Of a stretch of 64,000 nucleotides of DNA, positions 36,412 through 43,867 are shown piece after piece. Source of the DNA: Acinetobacter sp. UBA3106 (GTDB taxonomy: Bacteria > Pseudomonadota > Gammaproteobacteria > Pseudomonadales > Moraxellaceae). The translations under genes and the position numbers were made by a program. The notes under the pieces were generated by a model. It was not told the DNA's origin, did not search any database, and was given only the letters and a program-made list of their open reading frames with translations. The stretch is taken from contig DFAM01000016.1 of NCBI GenBank assembly GCA_002365595.1, positions 173,547 to 237,546 of the forward strand, written 5' to 3'. Position 1 is the stretch's first letter. Every line of letters begins with the position of its first letter.

Positions 36412-36879
36412 ATGAAGAATTTATATAAAGGCGTTGTGGCGGGGATACTATTAGCAACCCTATCTTCATTGAGTTTTGCAGAAAACGATAACGATCCCTT
36501 GGTGGGCAAATGGAAAACCATTGATGACCGAACCGGTTACTCTCGTGCCGATGTAGAAATTAGCAAAAAGCCGGATGGTACCTATGAAGGAATTATCGTG
36601 GCGACCCGTAACATTCCTGGTACAGAAAAGATGGGGGTTTGTTCAAACTGCCCAGGCAACTTAAAAAATAAACCGTTTATTGGCTTGCCTTTTATTTGGG
36701 GATTTAAAAAGAATCCAGATAACCCACGCGAATTTAATCATGGTCGTGTACTTGACCCGATTGGCGGCAAAGTCTACAAGGGCAAAGCACGCCTCAGTGC
36801 CAGTGGCAAGCACTTAAACCTGCGTGGTTATGTTGGTGTATCGGTGATTGGCCGCAGCGTGACCTGGATTAAATATTGA
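36412..36879 (+). CDS. DUF2147 secreted protein, copy 2
   Basis: A 155-residue protein with a signal peptide ending LSSLSFA and the same domain as its neighbour: LVGKWKTIDDRTGYSRADVEI, CSNCPGNLKNKPFIGLPF, NHGRVLDPIGGKVYKGKARL, LRGYVG. The CxxC pair is conserved. The first residues after the signal (ENDNDP) are acidic. AAGGGGGAATTA precedes the ATG. The two copies share long stretches, so they arose by tandem duplication. Confidence 0.88.
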   Translation: MKNLYKGVVAGILLATLSSLSFAENDNDPLVGKWKTIDDRTGYSRADVEISKKPDGTYEGIIVATRNIPGTEKMGVCSNCPGNLKNKPFIGLPFIWGFKKNPDNPREFNHGRVLDPIGGKVYKGKARLSASGKHLNLRGYVGVSVIGRSVTWIKY

Positions 36880-36897
36880 TCTTACTCATGATTTACC

Positions 36898-36924
36898 AAG
36901 GCTCCTGTTAAGGGGCCTTTTTTT
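36898..36924 (+). terminator. Rho-independent terminator after the DUF2147 pair
   Basis: AAGGCTCC pairs with GGGGCCTT (one G-T pair) around a 6-base loop, followed by TTTTT. Confidence 0.85.
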
Positions 36925-36932
36925 GTCATGAA

Positions 36933-36960
36933 TTGAAACAATAAGGTACAGTTCTATACT
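36933..36960 (+). promoter_or_regulatory. Promoter for the DnaJ-like gene
   Basis: TTGAAA (36933-36938) and TATACT (36955-36960) are spaced by 16 bases, about 60 bases before the ATG. Confidence 0.5.
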
Positions 36961-37022
36961 GTTTCAGATTTATGAAAAGCATAATAATGATTAAAACATA
37001 ATCAATTTTAGCTTCTCATTTT

Positions 37023-37988
37023 ATGCCTAAAAGTCATTACGAAGTTCTTGGCATTAGCCGAAATGCCACCCAGGATCAAATAAAGAAAGCCTACCGGAAA
37101 CTGGCTCGAAAATATCATCCTGATGTGAGTAAAGAGAGTGATGCTGAAGCAAAGATGCAAAGTATTAATGTGGCTTATGACACCTTAAGCAACGAAGAAA
37201 AAAAAGCTGAATATGATTTTCAGCTCGATCATCCAGAGGCTTTTTATCAATCCGGGGCACAGACAGGAACCGGTGGTTTTGATAATGCCCATTTTTATAA
37301 TCAGGGATTTAATCAGCAGCATTCCAATTTTAGTGGTTTTGAAGATCTGTTTGGACGCTTTGGTTCAGGTTTTGGCGGCGGTAATTATCAATATCAACAG
37401 CAGCAAAGACAGCAACAGCGCAGTTATCAGGGCGAAGATCAACATGCCAGTATAGAAATTGATCCCGAAATTGCTTATCACGGTTCAACCCAACAGATTA
37501 CCTTGCAGATTCCGACTTTAAACGCCTATGGCGAACCTGAAGTTCAGCGTAAGACTTTACAGGTCAAAATTCCTAAAGGCATGAAAGAAGGTCAACACAT
37601 CCGTCTGAGTGGTCAAGGTCAGACTGGCATCAATGGCGGCAAAAATGGTGATTTGTATATTGAAATTCACTATAAGGACACAGCACGAATGCGGGTAGAA
37701 GGCGCCGATATTTATTACAACGTGAATATCACCCCTTGGGAAGCAGCCTTAGGGCAAAGCATTGAAATATCCACGCCCGCAGGACAAAAAATTCAGGTGA
37801 ATGTGCCTAAAAATGCCAAAACGGGTCAACAACTCAGGCTCAAGGACAAAGGGATTCCGAGCAAAGTACCCGGTCATCTGTATCTGGTTTTAAATATCGT
37901 GTATCCAACTGCACACACTGAACATGAACAGCAGGCTTACCAAGCTTTTTCTGAAACTTTTGCAACGTTTAAGCCTCGCAATGTTTAA
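37023..37988 (+). CDS. cbpA: CbpA-type DnaJ co-chaperone
   Basis: A 321-residue J-domain protein without the DnaJ zinc finger. The J domain (about 4-70) has the HPD motif in KYHPDVSKE, followed by a Gly/Phe/Gln-rich linker (about 75-140) and two C-terminal substrate-binding domains. It stimulates DnaK ATPase and, in E. coli, CbpA also binds curved DNA. There is no good ribosome site just before the ATG. The next gene, 10 bases on, encodes a CbpM-like modulator, which supports the CbpA assignment. Confidence 0.88.
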   Translation: MPKSHYEVLGISRNATQDQIKKAYRKLARKYHPDVSKESDAEAKMQSINVAYDTLSNEEKKAEYDFQLDHPEAFYQSGAQTGTGGFDNAHFYNQGFNQQHSNFSGFEDLFGRFGSGFGGGNYQYQQQQRQQQRSYQGEDQHASIEIDPEIAYHGSTQQITLQIPTLNAYGEPEVQRKTLQVKIPKGMKEGQHIRLSGQGQTGINGGKNGDLYIEIHYKDTARMRVEGADIYYNVNITPWEAALGQSIEISTPAGQKIQVNVPKNAKTGQQLRLKDKGIPSKVPGHLYLVLNIVYPTAHTEHEQQAYQAFSETFATFKPRNV

Positions 37989-37998
37989 GGAGAACATC

Positions 37999-38337
37999 AT
38001 GACCACTATTCATTATCGTGAAATTATATCTGATGAAATTAATCCTCCAGATGTCATTGATGATTATTACAGTTTTGATTTAAAGCATTTTGCCGATGCG
38101 TGTGGACAAAGTCCGGAATGGGTTTTACAACTGCTTGAATACGATATTTTAGACACCCGTCCAGAAGAAAGAATTCATCAATTTTTTGGTGATGATGTTT
38201 CACGTGCACGTCGGGCCTACCGTTTGCAGCGTGACTTCGATGCCAGCTTCTCTGCGGTGGCAATGATGCTCGATTTAATAGATGAAGTGCAACAATTACG
38301 TAAACAGGTCAAACACTTGAATATCAAAGATGCTTAA
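37999..38337 (+). CDS. CbpM-like chaperone modulator
   Basis: A 112-residue helical protein of the MerR-like CbpM group (EWVLQLLEYDILDTRP.. DVSRARRAYRLQRDFDASFSAVAMMLDLIDEVQQLRKQV). E. coli CbpM binds the J domain of CbpA and blocks its activity. The longer frame overlaps the DnaJ gene. AAGGAGAAC selects the ATG at 37999. It forms an operon with cbpA. Confidence 0.87.
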   Translation: MTTIHYREIISDEINPPDVIDDYYSFDLKHFADACGQSPEWVLQLLEYDILDTRPEERIHQFFGDDVSRARRAYRLQRDFDASFSAVAMMLDLIDEVQQLRKQVKHLNIKDA

Positions 38338-38429
38338 AGCAACTTTTCTGCCTCCTGGCTACCGTCTATAGATCAGGTACGGGTGGCTATTTTGTTCTGA
38401 AATTCAACGCTGGAGAATAATCTAGGCTT

Positions 38430-38687
38430 ATGAAAACCAAAGAATGCAATAAGAAAGTGAAGAAAATGTTTCCTGAACATCAGGAACTGATCCATAAATT
38501 ACGGCATGAAGATCCTCATTTCGCTAAAATATTTGAGAGCCATCAGGAATTAGATAAGGAGATCACTCAGCTTGAACTCAATCCGGTTAATCTGATTAAT
38601 GAAGATATTGATTCATTAAAACGCAAGAAGCTCAAAATGAAAGATGAAATTTACAAAATTCTGGCCCAGAATGCTCAAGTAAGTTGA
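38430..38687 (+). CDS. YdcH/DUF465-family small helical protein
   Basis: An 85-residue helical, highly charged protein. The part from MFPEHQELIHKLRHEDPHFAKIFESHQELDKEI on matches YdcH/DUF465. The function is unknown. The family usually starts at the MFPEH methionine (position 38466), and an upstream ATG with a distant GGAGAA is also open, so the start is uncertain. Confidence 0.8.
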   Translation: MKTKECNKKVKKMFPEHQELIHKLRHEDPHFAKIFESHQELDKEITQLELNPVNLINEDIDSLKRKKLKMKDEIYKILAQNAQVS

Positions 38688-38773
38688 GCTTTAAGCCTGC
38701 AAAAAATGGGACAAACCATGTTGAGCTTTGATTGAACTGCGCTGGATTGTGCATAGGCCCAGTGAGGATAGAT

Positions 38774-38809
38774 AAAAACTGACCTTTTATTTTAACTTGG
38801 TCAGTTTTT
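38774..38809 (-). terminator. Terminator overlapping the end of corA
   Basis: AAAAACTGACC pairs with GGTCAGTTTTT around a 14-base loop, with the T run on the minus strand. The last codons of corA lie inside the stem. Confidence 0.85.
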
Positions 38810-40022
38810 CAACCTCTTTCATGGTGTCTTTGACCGATTGCTTGATCGGCTCATAATTTAAAAACCAGAACAGGTTTACGTGTTGATCTTGATGCTGCTG
38901 GGCCAATAAATCGATGACGCTTTTTTCCCCGCGGCCTACCAGATGGCGACGATAAAAATAATACACCAGCAGTGCCGTCGTGATCAGCATCACCATCAGC
39001 ATGCTCCAAAACCCGGTGGGAGATTTTAAGCCTGGAATAAACTCAAAGTTCATTCCATAAATCCCGGTTAATAAGGTTAGAGGGGCAAAAATTGCGGTAA
39101 TAATGGCCAAAATTCGCATATTTTCATTGGTCTGATTGGCAATGGCAGAAAAATGCAAATCGATGGCTGCCTGAATAGAGGTACGCAAACGAATGGTATG
39201 TTTTTGAATTCGGCCTACATGGCTGACCAGGTCATCCATCCGCACCAGCATAATATCTTGCCGTTCAGATTTTTTCTTGCCTTTTAAATGTGGATAATTG
39301 TCGACAATTTCATCCCGCAGTTCCTGTAAGGCATCAATTTGTTCTTCACAGAGATTCTCTACTTGCTGAAAAGACATGCTTTCCTGGAATAACTGATCCC
39401 ATTTGGTAAATCTGCGGTGACCTTGGAGTAATTCTTGCTGCCAAAATTCTACACGTCGGGTTAAAGGTACTCGTAAATCCAAATAACCATCGATAATACT
39501 ATTCAGCAAACGTAAAGCTAAATCTAAAGGCGTGGAGGAAACTTTACGTGATTTATTTTGATCTTGTACAGTACGGGTGAAATTCATTTCTATCCGTGAA
39601 ATATAATTCTCAACTGCCCTATTGCCCTGTTCACGCACAGTAACCAGCACTTGCGGCGTGATGATAAAACTCACCGGTGTCGTGGCCAAACCAAACATCT
39701 TTTCATGCTGTTCCAGCGCTTGTGCTCCGGTCTTGATGTCATCATCAGGTGTAATCAGTTTACGAAAAATCAGCAGGTCATAATCTTCCATGCTATCGAA
39801 AGTACACGGATGTTCCAGATTCAAAACATCTTTTAGATGAAACTCGTTTAACATCAGCTGACTATATTGGTAGATTTCTTTTTGCCATTCATCTGCACGG
39901 TTCACTACATCTTCTCGGGTACAATCAATCCATACAAAAACTGGTTCAGCTTGGGCATTTTGGTTTTTTTGTACAAAAATATGCTGCTCAATAGGATGTT
40001 GGTAAAAATAATAAACCTGCAT
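38787..40022 (-). CDS. corA: CorA-type magnesium/cobalt transporter
   Basis: A 411-residue inner-membrane channel protein. The signature YGMNFE follows transmembrane helix 1 (about 325-348), and a second helix lies at about 360-380. The long N-terminal cytoplasmic part is larger than E. coli CorA (316 residues), mostly by an N-terminal segment of unknown role. It is a pentameric Mg2+ channel in the family. ZntB-like divergence is possible. It stands alone and is terminated by the stop-overlapping hairpin. Confidence 0.88.
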   Translation of the reverse strand: MQVYYFYQHPIEQHIFVQKNQNAQAEPVFVWIDCTREDVVNRADEWQKEIYQYSQLMLNEFHLKDVLNLEHPCTFDSMEDYDLLIFRKLITPDDDIKTGAQALEQHEKMFGLATTPVSFIITPQVLVTVREQGNRAVENYISRIEMNFTRTVQDQNKSRKVSSTPLDLALRLLNSIIDGYLDLRVPLTRRVEFWQQELLQGHRRFTKWDQLFQESMSFQQVENLCEEQIDALQELRDEIVDNYPHLKGKKKSERQDIMLVRMDDLVSHVGRIQKHTIRLRTSIQAAIDLHFSAIANQTNENMRILAIITAIFAPLTLLTGIYGMNFEFIPGLKSPTGFWSMLMVMLITTALLVYYFYRRHLVGRGEKSVIDLLAQQHQDQHVNLFWFLNYEPIKQSVKDTMKEVEKLTKLK

Positions 40023-40183
40023 ATCAACAATTCTCTAGGGTACTTTCTTATATTGTCTAACTGATGGAAATTGCAATAATTTAATCCCACTAGCTGCGAT
40101 AAAATTATGAGCGGCGAGAAAGTATTAAGCAATAACATACAACTGGAAGTGCATCTTTTAAATCGAATTTTCTTTCTGCCCAT

Positions 40184-40237
40184 AAAAAAGCCCTGAGCCA
40201 GCCAAAGTGATTGCTTTGGCAAAGCTCAAGGCTTTTT
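40184..40237 (-). terminator. Long-stem terminator after pnp
   Basis: AAAAAGCC.TGAGC pairs with GCTCA.GGCTTTTT, and an inner perfect stem GCCAAAG/CTTTGGC extends it. The minus-strand product ends in a T run, so it serves pnp. Confidence 0.85.
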
Positions 40238-40283
40238 CATATCTTTTCATTCACATGAGCTAACCCATGTGAAATTCAAACAC

Positions 40284-42377
40284 TTATGCTTGTTCGATGT
40301 CTTTCATGGTTAATTTGATACGACCACGGTTGTCGACATCAGCAACTTGTACTTTAATCTCTTGACCTTCAGTCAATACATCTGCAACGTTGGCAATACG
40401 TTCGTTCGAGATTTGAGAGATGTGAAGCAAGCCATCAGTACCTGGAAGGATGTTTACAAACGCACCGAATTCAACGATACGAATAACCTTACCGGTATAG
40501 ATTGTACCTGGTTCGATTTCAGCAGTAAGCGCCTGGATTTTCGCAACAGCAGCCATCGCAGCAGCTTTGGTTTCACCAAATACGCGAACTGTACCGTTGT
40601 CTTCAATATCAATCGCTGCTTTAGTTTCTTCAGTAATTGCACGGATGGTCGCACCACCTTTACCAATTACGTCACGAATCTTGTCAGGGTTGATGTTGAT
40701 CACTTGGAATGTAGGCGCATGCATAGAAATTTCAGGACGAGCGCGTGAAATCACTTGGTTCATTGCGTTCAGGATGTGCATACGACCCGCATAAGCCTGG
40801 TTCAATGCAGCTTCCATAATTTCTTCAGTGATACCTTCGATCTTGATATCCATTTGAAGCGCAGTAATACCGTTTGCAGAACCGGCTACTTTAAAGTCCA
40901 TGTCACCTAAGTGATCTTCATCACCCAAGATGTCAGAAAGAACTGCGAAACGCTCGCCTTCTTTCACTAGACCCATTGCAATACCCGCAACTGGTGCTTT
41001 AAGTGGAACACCTGCATCCATAAGTGATAATGAAGCACCACATACAGACGCCATTGAAGATGAACCGTTAGATTCAGTGATATCAGATACGATACGGATG
41101 ACGTACGGGAAGCGGTCAGCTGGTGGAAGCACGGCTTGAACACCACGGCGCGCCAAACGACCATGACCGATTTCACGACGTTTAGGACCAGATTCACGAC
41201 CCGTTTCACCTACAGAGTATGCAGGGAAGTTGTAGTGCAACATGAAGTTGTCAGTTTTGGTACCTGCAAGGGTATCCACCATCAACGCATCACGTGTATT
41301 ACCCAAAGTCGTTGTTACCAAGGCCTGAGTTTCACCACGTGTGAATAATGCTGAACCGTGTGCACGGTCAAGAACGCCTACTTGTACATCAAGGGCACGA
41401 ACTGTTTTGGTGTCACGGCCATCGATACGCGGTTTACCAGACAGGATGTTGTCACGAACAGTACGGTATTTTAAGTCTTCGAATAATTCGTTAACTTCGT
41501 CCGCAATACCCGTTTCGTCATTTTCTGGAACAAACTGTGCAACTGCTTCTGCATAAAGCGCATCAAGTGCCGCATAACGGTCTTGCTTAACTGCAATTGT
41601 GTAAGCTTCAGAGATTTTCGCTTCGAATGCTTCTTTCAATTTACCAAGAAGTTCTTCGTTTTTAACTGGAGCAACCCAAGTTGACTCAACCGCGCCTGCA
41701 GCTGCAGCAAATTCTTTGATCGCTTGGATCGCAATTTGCATTTCGTCATGACCGAAAAGTACAGCACCCAGCATTTGATCTTCTGAAAGTTCTTTCGCTT
41801 CAGATTCAACCATAAGCACTGCAGATTCAGTACCTGCAACTACCAGATCAAGGTCAGATTCTTTCAATTGTTCATAGTTCGGGTTAAGAACATATTCGCC
41901 GTTGATTAAACCAACACGCGCACCCGCGATCGGACCACGGAAAGGCGTACCAGCAATAGACAATGCAGCAGATGTACCTAACATTGCAGCAATGTCAGCA
42001 TCCATGGTTTTATCAGAAGAAATAACAGTGGCTGTTACTTGAATTTCGTTGAAGTAACCTTCTGGGAACAACGGACGAATTGGACGGTCGATTAAGCGTG
42101 AAATTAAAGTTTCAGCTTCAGACGCACGGCCTTCACGTTTACCATAGCCACCTGGGATACGACCGGCAGCATATTGTTTTTCCTGATAGTTAACAGTCAG
42201 TGGGAAGAAGTCTTGACCTGCTTTTGCTTTTGGTTGAGCAACAACAGCAACAAGTACAGTTACACCGCCCATAGTGATTACAACTGTGTTTGCTTGACGT
42301 GCAACACGACCAGTTTCTAGTACAACCTGGTGTTGACCGAACTGGAATTCTTTACGAATAATATTAAACATTGACAT
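40284..42377 (-). CDS. pnp: Polyribonucleotide nucleotidyltransferase (PNPase)
   Basis: A 697-residue phosphorolytic 3'-to-5' exoribonuclease and degradosome component. Two RNase PH domains (about 5-230 and 315-540) are followed by a KH domain (NPDKIRDVIGKGGATIRAI) and an S1 domain (GTIYTGKVIRIVEFGAFVNILPG). Full length. ATG at 42377 is preferred, with GGAAAG nine bases upstream; the ATG two codons later is an alternative. It is downstream of rpsO on the same strand, as in most bacteria. Confidence 0.97.
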   Translation of the reverse strand: MSMFNIIRKEFQFGQHQVVLETGRVARQANTVVITMGGVTVLVAVVAQPKAKAGQDFFPLTVNYQEKQYAAGRIPGGYGKREGRASEAETLISRLIDRPIRPLFPEGYFNEIQVTATVISSDKTMDADIAAMLGTSAALSIAGTPFRGPIAGARVGLINGEYVLNPNYEQLKESDLDLVVAGTESAVLMVESEAKELSEDQMLGAVLFGHDEMQIAIQAIKEFAAAAGAVESTWVAPVKNEELLGKLKEAFEAKISEAYTIAVKQDRYAALDALYAEAVAQFVPENDETGIADEVNELFEDLKYRTVRDNILSGKPRIDGRDTKTVRALDVQVGVLDRAHGSALFTRGETQALVTTTLGNTRDALMVDTLAGTKTDNFMLHYNFPAYSVGETGRESGPKRREIGHGRLARRGVQAVLPPADRFPYVIRIVSDITESNGSSSMASVCGASLSLMDAGVPLKAPVAGIAMGLVKEGERFAVLSDILGDEDHLGDMDFKVAGSANGITALQMDIKIEGITEEIMEAALNQAYAGRMHILNAMNQVISRARPEISMHAPTFQVININPDKIRDVIGKGGATIRAITEETKAAIDIEDNGTVRVFGETKAAAMAAVAKIQALTAEIEPGTIYTGKVIRIVEFGAFVNILPGTDGLLHISQISNERIANVADVLTEGQEIKVQVADVDNRGRIKLTMKDIEQA

Positions 42378-42401
42378 GTATTTTTCTTTCCTGATTTTAT
42401 T

Positions 42402-42475
42402 CTAGTGGAGACCCCTAAGGTTTGGCATTCACATCTGCTGTATAAATGACAAAGCTTAGAAGCCGACCTCACTAG
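42402..42475 (-). promoter_or_regulatory. Hairpin in the pnp leader, possible RNase III site
   Basis: On the minus strand CTAGTG pairs with CACTAG, and, inside an internal loop, CTAAGCTTTG pairs with CAAACCTTAG (one mismatch). The hairpin ends 25 bases before the pnp start. In E. coli pnp mRNA is autoregulated by RNase III cutting a similar leader hairpin, after which PNPase degrades the transcript. The same mechanism is plausible here but is an inference. Confidence 0.6.
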
Positions 42476-42507
42476 ACTATAAAAATGTATGAATACACTA
42501 TTTTTAA

Positions 42508-42540
42508 ACACAAAGAAGGAGCGAAACAATCGCCCCTTCC
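42508..42540 (-). terminator. Weak terminator between rpsO and pnp
   Basis: On the minus strand GAAGGGGCGA pairs with TCGCTCCTTC around TTGTT, followed by TTTGTGTTT. It is imperfect, so read-through from rpsO into pnp is likely. Confidence 0.6.
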
Positions 42541-42628
42541 CCATTACCTAACCAAGGCCAGATATACTTTAATTTTCAGTAATATGGCATTTAACATGCA
42601 ATAGTCCGAAAAAATAAGTTTAATCGAA

Positions 42629-42898
42629 TTAACGACGTAAACCTAAAGCAGCGATCAAAGCGCTGTAACGAGTAGCATCTTTACCTTTAAGGTAGTCAAG
42701 AAGCTTACGACGTTGGTTAACCATACGGATAAGACCGCGACGGCTATGGTGGTCGTGTTTGTGTTCTTTAAAGTGACCTTGCAAATCATTGATTTGGGCA
42801 GTTAAAAGAGCTACTTGAACTTCAGGTGAACCAGTGTCGTTTTCAGCGCGAGCAAATTTAGCAACGATCTCTGCGCGATCTGCGTTTGTTAAAGCCAT
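42629..42898 (-). CDS. rpsO: 30S ribosomal protein S15
   Basis: An 89-residue primary 16S rRNA-binding protein. DTGSPEVQVALLTAQINDLQGHFKEHKHDHHSRRGLIRMVNQRRKLLDYLK is the S15 signature. GGAGAAATCGA is a strong ribosome site. It leads the rpsO-pnp cluster. Confidence 0.98.
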   Translation of the reverse strand: MALTNADRAEIVAKFARAENDTGSPEVQVALLTAQINDLQGHFKEHKHDHHSRRGLIRMVNQRRKLLDYLKGKDATRYSALIAALGLRR

Positions 42899-43200
42899 TC
42901 GATTTCTCCGAGATGCTTAAAAATTACATTTGATAGAAATCAATTGATTTCTCAATTGACTGCCGTGCATCACTACAGCAAGTGCGTTATTTTAAGGGAA
43001 AATTCAGGGGATTGCAAAAAGAGAAACCGCTTTTCATCTTTTTATGTCAATGCATTGAAAAACCTTCTTTTTTTATTTTCTCTCTTTAACTCTGAATTTA
43101 TACATTAACCCAACCATTTCATTCTGAAAAAGCTGGAGACAAAATTGTTTTTCCAGATGAAAAAATGCGTATTTCTATTTTTCTCTCATGTATTTAAGAT

Positions 43201-43233
43201 AAAAAAAAGCCCAAGCTGGGCTTGGGCTTTTTT
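43201..43233. terminator. Bidirectional terminator closing candidate small RNA A
   Basis: A perfect stem GCCCAAGC/GCTTGGGC with a TGG loop, flanked by eight A on one side and six T on the other. No protein gene precedes it on either strand. Confidence 0.85.
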
Positions 43234-43370
43234 GCGCTGTAGTTTCTTATGTTTTAATTATTATTCTTTTATTTATAGTCGTAATTTGCGCTTTTCGCGC
43301 TTATTGTTATAAACATTCCGTGTGTGAAGTTTTACTTCCCTATGTGGTAGATTTTGCCACAAAACATTGT
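43201..43370 (-). ncRNA. Candidate structured small RNA A
   Basis: Read on the minus strand this stretch has TGTGG/CCACA (43343-43361), GAAGT/ACTTC (43326-43338) and GCGC/GCGC (43288-43300) hairpins in succession, then the strong terminator. The 5' end is not fixed; TACGAT near 43389 could be a -10 box. It has no open frame with a ribosome site. It could also be a long untranslated region, but no coding gene lies upstream on this strand before recD. Confidence 0.45.
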
Positions 43371-43399
43371 GTAAAAAAGTCGACTTTATCGTATCTCTT

Positions 43400-43417
43400 T
43401 GTAAGTGTTTTCGTACA
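43400..43417. repeat. 18-base motif TGTAAGTGTTTTCGTACA, copy 1
   Basis: Matches copy 2 (43825-43842) at 15 of 18 positions, with both ends identical, and has partial dyad symmetry (TGTA..TACA). It lies just upstream of candidate RNA A. Confidence 0.45.
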
Positions 43418-43615
43418 TTGATTTAGATTTGTTATGCTTCACGTAATGCTCTATTTTATTAATAACAATAAATATCAAATACTTAAACTAAAATACAATA
43501 TTGAACTGATACAAAAGCATTCAGGTTCAGCATTTTTAATTTTTACTTCTCCTGAGCAGATTAAATAGTGGCTGTTTCCGCCAATCATTTTTGTAATAAA
43601 TCCCCTATTTTTGCA

Positions 43616-43656
43616 TATAAAAAAGCCCTGTAGTCTCTCCCAAAACTACAAGGCTT
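43616..43656 (-). terminator. Terminator closing candidate small RNA B
   Basis: On the minus strand AAGCCTTGTAGT pairs with ACTACAGGGCTT (one mismatch) around a 10-base loop, followed by TTTTTT. Confidence 0.8.
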
Positions 43657-43716
43657 AGCGGCTGTAAGTTTCCTCTTTATCCTTACTTCATTGTAAGTTC
43701 GCTGTCTTTCGACATT
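43616..43716 (-). ncRNA. Candidate structured small RNA B
   Basis: A ~100-base minus-strand unit: GTC-GAAA-GAC hairpin at the 5' side (43704-43713), CTTAC/GTAAG hairpin (43682-43697), a single-stranded AAAGAGGAAAC stretch, then the terminator. Upstream, TTGGGT and a TAATAAT-type box could be its promoter. The AGAGGAAAC stretch resembles an anti-SD or Hfq-exposed region, which is speculation. No open frame. Confidence 0.5.
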
Positions 43717-43824
43717 ATTATTATATTATGGCGATTTTACCCAACTTTCCGTGTTGAGCTTTTTATGTGCAGCCATCATCTCAAAAACATTACTAAAGCT
43801 CTATGCGCCAATTTCTCGAATTAA

Positions 43825-43842
43825 TGTAAGCAATTTCGTACA
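43825..43842. repeat. 18-base motif TGTAAGCAATTTCGTACA, copy 2
   Basis: Second copy of the motif at 43400-43417. It lies about 110 bases upstream of candidate RNA B and 25 bases before the recD stop codon. Confidence 0.45.
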
Positions 43843-43867
43843 AAAAACCAGAATTATGTATTTATGG

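Larger units (their letters stand above)
42899..43867. other. 970-base spacer upstream of rpsO with two candidate small RNA genes
   Basis: No protein gene of any size with a credible start is seen. The stretch holds the rpsO promoter region, two strong intrinsic terminators on the minus strand, a series of short perfect hairpins, and two copies of an 18-base motif. The candidate RNAs are listed separately. Confidence 0.65.

Noticed and set aside
38338..38429. A GC-containing inverted repeat after the CbpM-like gene
   Set aside because: The pairing has bulges and only a short T run, so a terminator could not be supported.
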